Positions 17,600 to 25,581 of a stretch of 62,291 bases of DNA are shown here, one piece after another. Under the pieces are notes generated by a model. That model did no database searches. It saw only the letters and a list, made by a program, of their open reading frames with translations, and had not been told where the DNA came from. Position numbers and translations under genes: made by a program. The first letter of the stretch is position 1, and each line of letters starts with the position of its first letter. Source of the stretch: Crocinitomicaceae bacterium (GTDB taxonomy: Bacteria; Bacteroidota; Bacteroidia; Flavobacteriales_D; Crocinitomicaceae); NCBI GenBank assembly GCA_022447665.1, contig JAKVAQ010000030.1:1-62291 (forward strand). The letters run 5' to 3'.

Positions 17600-18473
17600 G
17601 CGAGAAATACTGTTTATCATCAACCCTATCTCCGGAATAGGCAAGAAGAATAAATTGCCTGAAATAATTGAGAAAAACATTGATTCCGAATTATTTAATA
17701 TTGAAATTTCATACACGGAATACCCCGGTCATGGGCATGAAATAGCAGAAGAAAAATCAAAGGAAAAAGATTTAATCGTTGCTGTTGGAGGGGATGGTTC
17801 ACTAAATGAAATTGGAAGCGCATTAGTGGGTAAAAATTGTGCCTTGGGAATTATTCCATGCGGCAGCGGAAATGGGTTTGCGCGTCATCACAACATCCCC
17901 TTAAAATCGAGATTCGCAGTAAATATCATTAATAATTGGAAGATTATAAAAGTAGATTCTGGTACTATTAATGGGAATGTTTTTCTCGGTAATTGTGGGG
18001 CTGGATTTGATGCTCATATTGCCAAAAGATTTAATGAAGAAGGAAAACGCGGATTTACAAATTATGCCAGACTAGTATGGAAAGAGTTTAAGAACTTTGA
18101 GGAATTCCCCGTAAAATTTAAAATTGATAGTGAAAACGTTGTCGAAGAGTCTACAATACTGATCAATGTCTCCAATGGTTCTCAATTCGGGAATAACTTT
18201 TACATTTCCCCAAACTCCAGAACTAATGATGGTAAAATGGAACTAATTCTATTAAAGAAATTTCCTCTTTCCAAATCAATTGCCATGGGCTATAAATTCT
18301 TTAGAAAAGTCATTCAGAATTCCATCTATTATAAGACTATTCACGTCCATGAGAATGTTGAGATCGAACTACCTAAAGGCACACCAGTTCAGATTGACGG
18401 AGACTATAAAGAATTGCCCCATTCACTAAAGATTTCCATACTTCCACAGAGTTTAAATCTTCTTATCCCATAA
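17589..18473 (+). CDS. diacylglycerol kinase-family lipid kinase (YegS/DgkB type)
   Basis: 294-residue soluble DAGK_cat protein. Nucleotide-binding motifs GGDGSLNE (67-74) and GSGNGFAR (92-99), then the beta-sandwich C-terminal domain ending VQIDGDYKE. The frame has no ATG: translation seems to begin at TTG 17589, eleven bases inside the LtaS-like gene, consistent with translational coupling. The enzyme would phosphorylate diacylglycerol (or a related lipid such as a long-chain base). Diacylglycerol is the by-product expected from the upstream enzyme, so a recycling role is attractive. Confidence 0.87.
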   Translation: MNSKREILFIINPISGIGKKNKLPEIIEKNIDSELFNIEISYTEYPGHGHEIAEEKSKEKDLIVAVGGDGSLNEIGSALVGKNCALGIIPCGSGNGFARHHNIPLKSRFAVNIINNWKIIKVDSGTINGNVFLGNCGAGFDAHIAKRFNEEGKRGFTNYARLVWKEFKNFEEFPVKFKIDSENVVEESTILINVSNGSQFGNNFYISPNSRTNDGKMELILLKKFPLSKSIAMGYKFFRKVIQNSIYYKTIHVHENVEIELPKGTPVQIDGDYKELPHSLKISILPQSLNLLIP

Positions 18474-18495
18474 AAATCTTATCTTCATTTTTTAT

Positions 18496-18831
18496 ATGGC
18501 GTTTTTGCTGATTTATGTATTTGGACTTGCTGGCATAATCCTTAGTATCATTGGACAAAGAACAAAAAACAAAACATTAATCTACGTAAGCATTGCTCCC
18601 GTAGCCTTTTGCTTATTGTTTTTAGTAGTGTACCGAGACATGTTTATATCCATGATTAGTAACGGAGAAATTGAAGGTTTTATACTAGCATCATTTATAG
18701 TGATTCCAGCAATTTTTTGGGTAATGTTTCTGCAAAAGATTGACATTAAGCAAGGAGCTCCAGTAACGAATGATTATTTAGATGAGATTATTAATTCCGA
18801 AGATGAATTTGAAGAAGAAGAATACGATTAA
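18496..18831 (+). CDS. small three-pass membrane protein, paralogue A
   Basis: 111 residues with about three hydrophobic segments (LLIYVFGLAGIILSIIG, LIYVSIAPVAFCLLFLVVY, FILASFIVIPAIFWVMFL) and an acidic cytosolic tail APVTNDYLDEIINSEDEFEEEE. The tail resembles that of the next protein, and both carry LSIIG/FSIIG in a similar place, so the two are probably ancient duplicates. No family recognised. It is 22 bases downstream of the lipid kinase and likely cotranscribed. Confidence 0.65.
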   Translation: MAFLLIYVFGLAGIILSIIGQRTKNKTLIYVSIAPVAFCLLFLVVYRDMFISMISNGEIEGFILASFIVIPAIFWVMFLQKIDIKQGAPVTNDYLDEIINSEDEFEEEEYD

Positions 18832-19279
18832 GAAGATTGCAATTGTATTATTTATAGTCGCTGTCGCGTTAACCCTTGAAAGCTGTAGAAATAGCTATCG
18901 AAATAGTGAATTTGATCGTGCGCTTAATGTGTTTTTTATCACAATATCACAGATTACCAATATTGTGATTTTGGGAACGCTATCTCTTGTGTTTAGCATC
19001 ATTGGATCAACCAGTCCAAAACACGGTTATAGAGTTGTAGGATCTATCTGTACTGGTATATTTGGATTTTTTACATTGATATCATTTCAAGGAGTGATTG
19101 GGTTCCATGCGACAAATATGATGGTTTACCTCATCTTTTTAATTGAGTTCGCCATGTTAGGCATTGCCATTTATTTCTCTGTTAAAAAGAGAATCCCAAG
19201 AAATTCTGGAGCAACTCCCGTTACAAACAACACGCAAACACTTGATGATATTATTAACGAGGAAGATGAGATAGTTTAA
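18803..19279 (+). CDS. small membrane protein, paralogue B
   Basis: About 158 residues from the ATG at 18803 (MNLKKKNTIKK), overlapping the previous gene by 29 bases; an earlier in-frame ATG at 18782 adds seven residues. The first hydrophobic segment ends ALTLESC, a poor lipobox (Glu at -2), so lipoprotein status is uncertain. Two or three further membrane segments follow, then a tail TPVTNNTQTLDDIINEEDEIV that matches the PVTN...LDEIINSEDE tail of paralogue A. Ends in a 4-base convergent overlap with the MutS-like gene. Function unknown. Confidence 0.6.
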   Translation: MNLKKKNTIKKIAIVLFIVAVALTLESCRNSYRNSEFDRALNVFFITISQITNIVILGTLSLVFSIIGSTSPKHGYRVVGSICTGIFGFFTLISFQGVIGFHATNMMVYLIFLIEFAMLGIAIYFSVKKRIPRNSGATPVTNNTQTLDDIINEEDEIV

Positions 19280-21045
19280 TCTTGAACTAAGCCCATTTTC
19301 TTGAGCAAGAACGAGGCGTTCATATTTTGACAGATACCAGGTTTAAATTTATAGTCAAAAGTAAGCTCGTCATTTTCTATTTGCGCTTCAAAACAATAAT
19401 TGCTTATTTCTTTATGACTATTGGCCATTTCACAGAGACTTAAGTCGTGCGTTGCTATTATTCCTGTTGCTTTTGAGGTCAATAAAGTCGCAATATACTT
19501 TTGTGAACCTTCTGCCTTATCTTTTGAATTTGTGCCTTTTAATATCTCATCAAGGATAACAAAGCATTCCTCTTCTTTAATTGAATTATTAATGAACTGG
19601 AGTCGCTGTAATTCTGCAAAAAAGTACGATTCGTTGTCTTGTAACGAATCTTCTGTACGCATACTTGAAATCACTTTAATTGGAGTGTAGCTGAAAGACT
19701 TAGCTCTTATCCTTAATCCTAAATTGGCCATTACTATCGATGTTCCAACTGTTCTAAGAAAAGTACTTTTACCCGCCATATTTGCTCCAGTAATAATGAA
19801 AAAGTCACCTTTGTTGATCATATAGGAGTTTGACACCGCTTGTTTTGCATCCATGAGCGGGTGGACGATATTCTCTGCCTCGTATTTGCCCTGCACGTTA
19901 AGCGTTGGTTGTACATAGTCGGCATTCAGGTAATTGTAATGCGCGAGGGCATAATACGCATCAAAAAAAGCAATTTCTTCGAAAAGTGTTCCAACGGTAG
20001 AACTTTGATCTTTAATCCAACGTTCTATTTTCAGCATTTGCTGAATATCCCATAATAATAAGCCTGCACCGATTAAGGCAAAAACCATATTCTGGCGTTG
20101 ATCTAATGCATTCAAATACTCGTGAAGCCTTCTTAATTTGATAGAATATGTTCCTCCATCATTTTTAAACACAGCATGGTGTTTTCTTAAGATTTCTGAT
20201 TCGTAATCTTGACTTTCTAAGTGTTCAATTAGTTTTGCATAGGTTTGAAAGATATAGCGTGCTTTATCTAGTTTCTGTTGTACATCAGTTACACGTTTAA
20301 AATAAATTGCTGTTATACCACAGCCCAAAAAGAACCAGTAGAGCAAATAAACATATGGCAAAACTCCAACAGCAGAAAGTACCGATAAAGCTAAAGATCC
20401 TAGAACAAAAATTGGTGTTACTATCCTCCAAAATCTTGGTATGAAGGGCTTATACTCAGAGAAGTATTCATAGATTTCTTGTGGTGTAGATTCTTTTTTG
20501 ACTGCTTTGGCCTGGGCATGGAAATGTAATCTACTCTCCGGTGAATCTTTAAGCTCTTCCAGCGCCTTTTGTTTCGCTTCTATTTTATCCGCAACGTTTT
20601 CGTTTATGAAATGGGCTAAAAGCTCCTCACCCTCCTCGGTAGCTGCCCTATTCAACAATTGAAAAATGCTACGCTCGCCAAAAATGTCTAAATCGTTTGC
20701 AAAATCATGTTGAGAAATTTGATAATCCTCTCCCCCATTATGCTTTGAGTAATCGCCATTTAATGCGGACAGCTCAGATTCGATGATCTCCAATCGATTC
20801 TTTTGATAGCTCAACTGTTCTTGACAACTCGCCGAACGACGAACTAAGAATAGAAAAAGTATTATTAAAACAACCGTTCCAGAAAATAGTAGAACCGACT
20901 GTGGAATTAAGAAATAAATCCAAATGGGTATCGCCAAAAAAGAGCTCAAACGACCCATAGAAAGTGTTAAGGCCGTTTTCTTTAAGGCTTTTACCGTGAC
21001 TTCACTCTTTTCTTTTTCCTTTAAATAGAATTCTTTTGGACTCAT
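19276..21045 (-). CDS. membrane-anchored MutS-like ATPase
   Basis: 589 residues. The C-terminal third is a MutS domain V ATPase: Walker A GANMAGKST (420-428), NESYFFAELQRL, Walker B ECFVILDEILKGTNS, and ATHDLSLC. The mismatch-recognition and connector domains are missing. Instead, residues about 31-68 form two membrane segments and about 205-250 hold another one or two. This is the architecture of MutS-related proteins common in Bacteroidota, not of the mismatch-repair enzyme. A role at the membrane with DNA is inference. It overlaps the SDR start codon region by one base. Confidence 0.85.
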   Translation of the reverse strand: MSPKEFYLKEKEKSEVTVKALKKTALTLSMGRLSSFLAIPIWIYFLIPQSVLLFSGTVVLIILFLFLVRRSASCQEQLSYQKNRLEIIESELSALNGDYSKHNGGEDYQISQHDFANDLDIFGERSIFQLLNRAATEEGEELLAHFINENVADKIEAKQKALEELKDSPESRLHFHAQAKAVKKESTPQEIYEYFSEYKPFIPRFWRIVTPIFVLGSLALSVLSAVGVLPYVYLLYWFFLGCGITAIYFKRVTDVQQKLDKARYIFQTYAKLIEHLESQDYESEILRKHHAVFKNDGGTYSIKLRRLHEYLNALDQRQNMVFALIGAGLLLWDIQQMLKIERWIKDQSSTVGTLFEEIAFFDAYYALAHYNYLNADYVQPTLNVQGKYEAENIVHPLMDAKQAVSNSYMINKGDFFIITGANMAGKSTFLRTVGTSIVMANLGLRIRAKSFSYTPIKVISSMRTEDSLQDNESYFFAELQRLQFINNSIKEEECFVILDEILKGTNSKDKAEGSQKYIATLLTSKATGIIATHDLSLCEMANSHKEISNYCFEAQIENDELTFDYKFKPGICQNMNASFLLKKMGLVQD

Positions 21046-21842
21046 TAAACTGGACTTTGTTTTTTAATTATTCTCCAGAACAATCCTGGTGAGAATCTTT
21101 TAATATGTACTGCCCAAATTTCTTTATTACCAATTAAAACAGCTTTCTTTTTCTTTGATACCGCTTTTAGAAGCTTTTGAACACATACATCCACCGGCAT
21201 TCCTGTTTTCTGATTGTGGTCCATTTCTCCGTGTTTCTCTCCGCTTGAGTTCAAGGCAGACTCTGAAATTGGTGTATTTATTTTTCCTGGATAGGCCAGG
21301 GTAACATTAATGTTGTTTTTTGCTTCTTCTAACAGTACACTTTCATAAAACCCTTGAAGGGCATGTTTTGATGCAGCATAGGCGGACCTCCAATAAAAGC
21401 CAAATTTGCCCGCAATAGAAGAAATCACAACAATATGTCCTTCTTTAGCCTCTCGAAATTTCGGCAGCAATGCTTTGCATAACTTTATGTTTCCGAAATA
21501 ATTGATCTCCATTATTTTCCTGTCCACATCAATACCGGTATCTATTGCTTCACCTCTCTGACTCAAACCTCCATTATTAAAGAGTATGTGCAGTTTCCCA
21601 TATTTATCGTAAATGGTCTTTACCAGTTCATCAGCATTATCAAAGTTTCCTAAATCAAAAGGCAGCACTAAATGCTCCTGTGAGTTAGTTAAGTCCTTCT
21701 TTAAAGCATTAAGCTTCTCTTCATTTCGAGCCGAAAGGACAAGTTTAGCACCAATGGCACTAAGTTGTTTCGCTAGCTCTGAGCCTATGCCTGATGAGGC
21801 GCCGGTAATCCAAATGACTTTATTCTGAAAATATCCTTCCAT
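21045..21842 (-). CDS. short-chain dehydrogenase/reductase
   Basis: 265-residue classical SDR: cofactor motif TGASSGIG (13-20), NNGG (89-92), and catalytic S141/S142, Y155 and K159 (SAYAASKHAL). The Dhb-like family (DHRS7-type) is suggested by the C-terminus with KKKAVLIGNKE and a basic end. The start ATG at 21842 is preferred over an in-frame TTG four codons earlier because MEGYFQNKVIWITG is the usual length before the Rossmann motif. Substrate unknown. Confidence 0.87.
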   Translation of the reverse strand: MEGYFQNKVIWITGASSGIGSELAKQLSAIGAKLVLSARNEEKLNALKKDLTNSQEHLVLPFDLGNFDNADELVKTIYDKYGKLHILFNNGGLSQRGEAIDTGIDVDRKIMEINYFGNIKLCKALLPKFREAKEGHIVVISSIAGKFGFYWRSAYAASKHALQGFYESVLLEEAKNNINVTLAYPGKINTPISESALNSSGEKHGEMDHNQKTGMPVDVCVQKLLKAVSKKKKAVLIGNKEIWAVHIKRFSPGLFWRIIKKQSPV

Positions 21843-21863
21843 TATATGCTGCAAAGATAGGTT

Positions 21864-22544
21864 TTACCCTAAGAGTTCAAGATATCTTTTCTTAATTAAT
21901 GCACTGTCTTCTCCATTTTTATACATCTTAAAGGCAACATAATTTGCTCTACTTACCTTTAACCAAGATCTGCCTTTGTATTTTCTTGTACAAATTCTGG
22001 TTTTAGACTTAAAGAGTTTAAAGTGTCTTCTTTTTATTAATGCCTCGATTAAAGGATATTCCTCCATCACGGTCATTTTTTCATTGTACGCACCTAATTC
22101 AAAAAACACTGCCTTTTTTATAAAAAGACTTTGATCTCCTCCTCTTGCTATTAGCAAGTTGAAGCGCGTAAAGAAAGCATTTAAGTTTAGCATTACCGGA
22201 CCGTTTTCAAATTTTGAACGGTAGGTTCCTGCCTCAAATTCATTCTCGATTAAATAATCAAAATCTATTGGCCAAGAATCAGGAGGAACTGTATCTGCAT
22301 GAACAAAATAAAGCCATTCTGTATTCGCTTCTTTGGCCGCTCGGTTCATTTGAATTGCTCTTGAAGGCTCTTCAGTGAGAATTCTGACCCCCTTTTCATA
22401 AACGATTTGAAAGGTTTGATCAGTGCTTCCTCCATCCACAACCATTATATTTTCTTTGGGTATTTTTGTTGTAAGCAATTTATCAAGTAATCGACCGATA
22501 TATAGTTCCTCATTTAAAGTTGGTATGATTACTGTGAGATTCAA
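21864..22544 (-). CDS. family 2 glycosyltransferase
   Basis: 226-residue GT-A enzyme with IIPTLNEE (7-14), VVDGGSTDQT (35-44) and FVHADTVPP carrying the DxD-like site; resembles the TIGR04283 subgroup in size and in the MxExPLIE/RRH end. There is no ATG at the expected place; MNLTVIIP begins at TTG 22544, only 12 bases from the divergent DUF547 start codon. Sugar and acceptor are unknown. Confidence 0.85.
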   Translation of the reverse strand: MNLTVIIPTLNEELYIGRLLDKLLTTKIPKENIMVVDGGSTDQTFQIVYEKGVRILTEEPSRAIQMNRAAKEANTEWLYFVHADTVPPDSWPIDFDYLIENEFEAGTYRSKFENGPVMLNLNAFFTRFNLLIARGGDQSLFIKKAVFFELGAYNEKMTVMEEYPLIEALIKRRHFKLFKSKTRICTRKYKGRSWLKVSRANYVAFKMYKNGEDSALIKKRYLELLG

Positions 22545-22556
22545 GAGAATTCTTTT

Positions 22557-23294
22557 ATGATAGGAAAGATAGCATTAATATTATTCATTTTGGTTGGAAT
22601 TTCTTACCAAGGAAAGGCTCAAGAACACTTAACTCATTCTATTTGGAATGAACTCCTGGCCCAATATGTCACAGAAGAAGGAAAAGTAAATTACAAAGGT
22701 TTCGTTAAAGATGAAGTATTACTCAATCAATATCTAGATTCGCTTAGTGCTCATCACCCAGATGAATCATGGAATAAAGATGATCGTCTTGCATTTTGGA
22801 TAAATGCTTATAACGCGTTCACCGTAAAACTCATTGTAATGAATTATCCTGTAAAAACAATTAAGGAATTAGGGGGATCTATTTATAAGGTAAATACTCC
22901 TTGGGATATCAAATTCATAACAATTGGAAATGAAACATACGACCTTAACAATATTGAACATGGCATAATCCGAAAAAAGTTTGAAGAGCCTAGAATTCAT
23001 TTTGCGGTTAACTGCGCTAGTATTTCGTGCCCTAGATTGAGAAACGAAGCTTTTATTGGTGAAAGATTAAATGAACAATTAGATGATCAGGCGCGTTATT
23101 TCATTAACAATCCTGACAAAAATAAAATAGGTAAGAAAAAAGCCTATTTAAGCAAGATTTTTAAATGGTTTGCGGGGGATTTCAAAACCAAATATGGAAG
23201 CGTAAATGACTTCATTAATATTTACTCTGTAACAAATGTTACAAAAAAATTTGAAGTTTATTTCCTAGATTATGATTGGAATCTCAACGAATAA
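22557..23294 (+). CDS. DUF547 protein, secreted
   Basis: 245 residues with signal peptide MIGKIALILFILVGISYQGKA. Contains the DUF547 hallmarks FWINAYNAFTVKLI, the central HGIIRKKFEEPRIHFAVNC and CASISCPRL. DUF547 is distantly like the papain/transglutaminase fold; its conserved His and Cys here would suit that, but the biochemical role is not established. Single gene on its strand; a small-RNA-like element follows within 16 bases. Confidence 0.85.
   Translation: MIGKIALILFILVGISYQGKAQEHLTHSIWNELLAQYVTEEGKVNYKGFVKDEVLLNQYLDSLSAHHPDESWNKDDRLAFWINAYNAFTVKLIVMNYPVKTIKELGGSIYKVNTPWDIKFITIGNETYDLNNIEHGIIRKKFEEPRIHFAVNCASISCPRLRNEAFIGERLNEQLDDQARYFINNPDKNKIGKKKAYLSKIFKWFAGDFKTKYGSVNDFINIYSVTNVTKKFEVYFLDYDWNLNE
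23228..23243. promoter_or_regulatory. perfect 16-base palindrome
   Basis: TGTAACA-AA-TGTTACA inside the 3' end of the DUF547 gene. Its centre is about 74 bases upstream of the predicted start of the small RNA at about 23310, a spacing used by CRP/FNR-type activators. It could equally be chance codon usage (S-V-T-N-V-T). Confidence 0.3.
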
Positions 23295-23305
23295 ACGTAA
23301 CTTTG
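23276..23305 (+). promoter_or_regulatory. promoter of small-RNA candidate 1
   Basis: TTG at 23276-23278, exactly 19 bases, then TAACTTTG at 23298-23305: a full match to the Bacteroidota TTG-N19-TAnnTTTG promoter. It sits at the end of and just beyond the DUF547 gene, where no plus-strand protein gene follows for 4.5 kb. Confidence 0.65.
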
Positions 23306-23309
23306 ATTT

Positions 23310-23381
23310 GGCGTTCCGGGCGTGTTCTTTTTTCATAGGTTTTGGGTTAATGAATGATCTACACCTCGGAGCGCTTTTTTT
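23310..23381 (+). ncRNA. small-RNA candidate 1 (about 70 nt)
   Basis: Between a consensus promoter and a T7 tract lies a two-part hairpin. The outer stem pairs 23311-23324 (GCGTTCCGGGCGTG) with 23362-23374 (CACCTCGGAGCGC): 13 pairs, two of them G-U, one bulged C. Inside it, TTCAT (23332-23336) pairs with ATGAA (23350-23354). The 5' and 3' ends thus pair and run straight into TTTTTTT, the layout of a self-contained terminated RNA. It might instead be merely the DUF547 terminator, but that would not explain the promoter or the 37-base apical region. Family not recognised. Confidence 0.5.
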
Positions 23382-24120
23382 AATCCCTTTGGATTTCTTC
23401 CCAATTCCCTTTTTTGGCAATATTTAAATCAACGTTGTGACCTATACCGTCTACCGTTCCACGATCTGTAAATTGCCATATTTGTGCATAATCTGCACGA
23501 TCAAATTCAAATTCATTGTTGTAATTTGCAATCCATATTAATTGCTCATAATCCAAATCAGATTTCAAATTCTCTTCGTAAAAATTATGGTAGGTATACA
23601 GAATAATTGGCGTACGTAGCTCCTCTTGTACTGCAATAATGAAAGTATTGATGCTATCCACGAGCTCATTGCTAGATAAATCTCCAATGGTTTCTACATC
23701 AATGACTGGTTTTAAAGTAGCATTGAGTTCTTGCGTATTGTCTATGAAGTGGTAGGCCTGCTCTTTTGCAGAAACATCAGGTCTGTAAAAGTGGTAAAAA
23801 CCAAATTTCAGATCTGTTTCTTGAACTCCTTCTGCATTGATAGCAAGCATAGGATCTATTAAATCAATTCCTTCAGTAGCTTTGATAAAAACAAAGGAAA
23901 CTGAGTCTCCATAATGGTTAACGGAATCCACTTCTTCCCAATTAATCTCACCTTGATAATGGGAAACATCTATACCCAAATAATTCTCCCCAACAGCTAC
24001 ATTTGAGCTAAAGTTTAAATATTGGTAATGTGATTTACTGGGCGATAAATAGACTAGAACACCTAATGAAATGACAAGTCCCAGTGAGATTACTATCAAT
24101 ACATTTCTTAAGAACTTCAT
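23380..24120 (-). CDS. GH25-family lysozyme-like protein, membrane anchored
   Basis: 246 residues: one N-terminal membrane segment (MKFLRNVLIVISLGLVISLG), then a GH25 muramidase barrel with GIDVSHYQGEINW, IKATEG, FGFYHFYRP and the acidic pair in PVIDVE, ending QIWQFTDRG. The catalytic Asp/Glu residues are kept, so it probably cuts peptidoglycan in the periplasm. Its start overlaps the PhnP-like gene by 4 bases (ATGA), so the two are translated from one message. The stop lies in the T-tract of small-RNA candidate 1. Confidence 0.87.
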   Translation of the reverse strand: MKFLRNVLIVISLGLVISLGVLVYLSPSKSHYQYLNFSSNVAVGENYLGIDVSHYQGEINWEEVDSVNHYGDSVSFVFIKATEGIDLIDPMLAINAEGVQETDLKFGFYHFYRPDVSAKEQAYHFIDNTQELNATLKPVIDVETIGDLSSNELVDSINTFIIAVQEELRTPIILYTYHNFYEENLKSDLDYEQLIWIANYNNEFEFDRADYAQIWQFTDRGTVDGIGHNVDLNIAKKGNWEEIQRD

Positions 24121-24890
24121 GCTATATCAATGGTTAAACCATCATAGGCAATTTCAACGTGGTCAGGTAAACCATGATCCTCTGCATGCCGACCGAATAA
24201 ATGAGAAATATGTGTTAAATACGCTTTTTTTGGTTTGAGTTCGTAAATTAATTCAAGTGCTTCTTCTAAAGTAAGATGACTCATGTGAGGTTCTTTCCTT
24301 AAAGCGTTAAGCACTAGTATGTCCAAGTCTTTCATTTTTAACTTTTCCTCTTCAGGAATAGTCTTCGCATCAGTGATATAGGCGAAATTTCTTACTCTAA
24401 ACCCTAAGACAGGAAGCTTATAATGATAAACAAGAATAGGGATAATTTCCTCCCCTAGCAATTCAAATGAATTGGTTGTTATCGTATTTAAGTTAACTCT
24501 GGGTACACCTGGATAACGAACAGCCTCAAAAACATAATGGAATTCTCGTTTGAGTGCCTTTTGAACATTTTCGGTGGCGTACACTTCCATGTCCTTCTTC
24601 ATTTTAAAATTGAAAGCTCTCACATCATCCATTCCAGCAACGTGATCTTTATGTTCATGTGTGTATAAAATAGCATCCAAACGCTTGACCTCATTGGAAA
24701 GCATTTGCTGCCTAAAATCTGGACCTGTATCGATGACAACATTGCCTGCTGGTAATTCAAGTAAAAAAGAAGACCTTAGGCGTTTGTCCTTGGCGTCAGG
24801 TGAAGTACATACATGGCAATCACAAGCAATCACTGGTATTCCCTGTGAAGTACCTGTTCCTAAAAAAATCCCTCGTATTTCTGGCATCAA
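24117..24890 (-). CDS. PhnP-like metallo-beta-lactamase hydrolase
   Basis: 257-residue soluble MBL-fold enzyme. Opens FLGTGTSQGIPVIACDCHVC, with the cysteine cluster typical of PhnP/RNase Z-related phosphodiesterases, followed by YTHEHKDHVAGMDD (metal ligands), AYITDAKTIPEEE and LTHISHLFG. PhnP hydrolyses cyclic ribose phosphates; in organisms without a phn cluster the substrate is open (cyclic nucleotides or RNA ends possible). No phn genes lie nearby. Overlaps the lysozyme gene by 4 bases. Confidence 0.85.
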   Translation of the reverse strand: MMPEIRGIFLGTGTSQGIPVIACDCHVCTSPDAKDKRLRSSFLLELPAGNVVIDTGPDFRQQMLSNEVKRLDAILYTHEHKDHVAGMDDVRAFNFKMKKDMEVYATENVQKALKREFHYVFEAVRYPGVPRVNLNTITTNSFELLGEEIIPILVYHYKLPVLGFRVRNFAYITDAKTIPEEEKLKMKDLDILVLNALRKEPHMSHLTLEEALELIYELKPKKAYLTHISHLFGRHAEDHGLPDHVEIAYDGLTIDIA

Positions 24891-24900
24891 ATAAAAATAA

Positions 24901-25533
24901 CTAGAATTGTAACATCCAGCGCGTACCGTCGCGTTGTTTCATTTGTATTAGGCCATAGGTTTTATTGTAAAAAACTAATGCATTGTTGATAGGACTATCT
25001 TTGTCGGCGTCTGTACCCACCAATTCTTGAATCTCAAAAACATCATAAAATTCAATTGCGTTTAATACAATAGTGTCGTGAAAAGTCACAATATCTTGAA
25101 AAAAGCTCGTTTCGATTCCTTCAGAACTTACAGGAACTTCAAATAAATTTTGTCTCAATATACCACCATTATCATAATATGGAAAATACATGGCTAGGGT
25201 TTTCTGCGATACATCTGATTGTAAATACCTTAAACGTAGCTCAAGTTCTAAGGTTGGATCGTCTCCGTATTGAAAAAAGGTTTGATCCCAGGCAAAGTAA
25301 TCTTCAGACCTAAGACGCTCTTTAAATACTAGAGTTAGGGAAGAATCCAAGTCTGGTAACGTGGCAAAATTTCTATTCCCTGAATTATAAGGTACGAACT
25401 GAATGTCTTCTTCGGTGTATGGTTCTGCCCCATCGGGTAATGTGGAAGCAGATCCTGAACTCGGCTCTTCTTTATTACAGCTGATAACTAGCAAGAAAGA
25501 AAATAAAAGGAATATGTAAGGCCTGAATTTCAT
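24901..25533 (-). CDS. lipoprotein, unknown function
   Basis: 210 residues with a lipobox (LVISC, Cys 19), then a Ser/Gly-rich linker and a mostly beta-predicted domain ending GLIQMKQRDGTRWMLQF. No family recognised. Ten bases upstream of the PhnP-like gene and 48 bases after the outer-membrane protein gene, so probably part of the long minus-strand run from 27806. Confidence 0.65.
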   Translation of the reverse strand: MKFRPYIFLLFSFLLVISCNKEEPSSGSASTLPDGAEPYTEEDIQFVPYNSGNRNFATLPDLDSSLTLVFKERLRSEDYFAWDQTFFQYGDDPTLELELRLRYLQSDVSQKTLAMYFPYYDNGGILRQNLFEVPVSSEGIETSFFQDIVTFHDTIVLNAIEFYDVFEIQELVGTDADKDSPINNALVFYNKTYGLIQMKQRDGTRWMLQF

Positions 25534-25581
25534 TTAATTTAAATACGTGCTAACCCTATAAAAAGTTGACAAATAGAGGGA

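Noticed and set aside
19276-21045. MutS mismatch-repair protein
   Set aside because: Only the ATPase domain matches; domains I-III are missing and membrane segments are present, so it is annotated as MutS-like instead.
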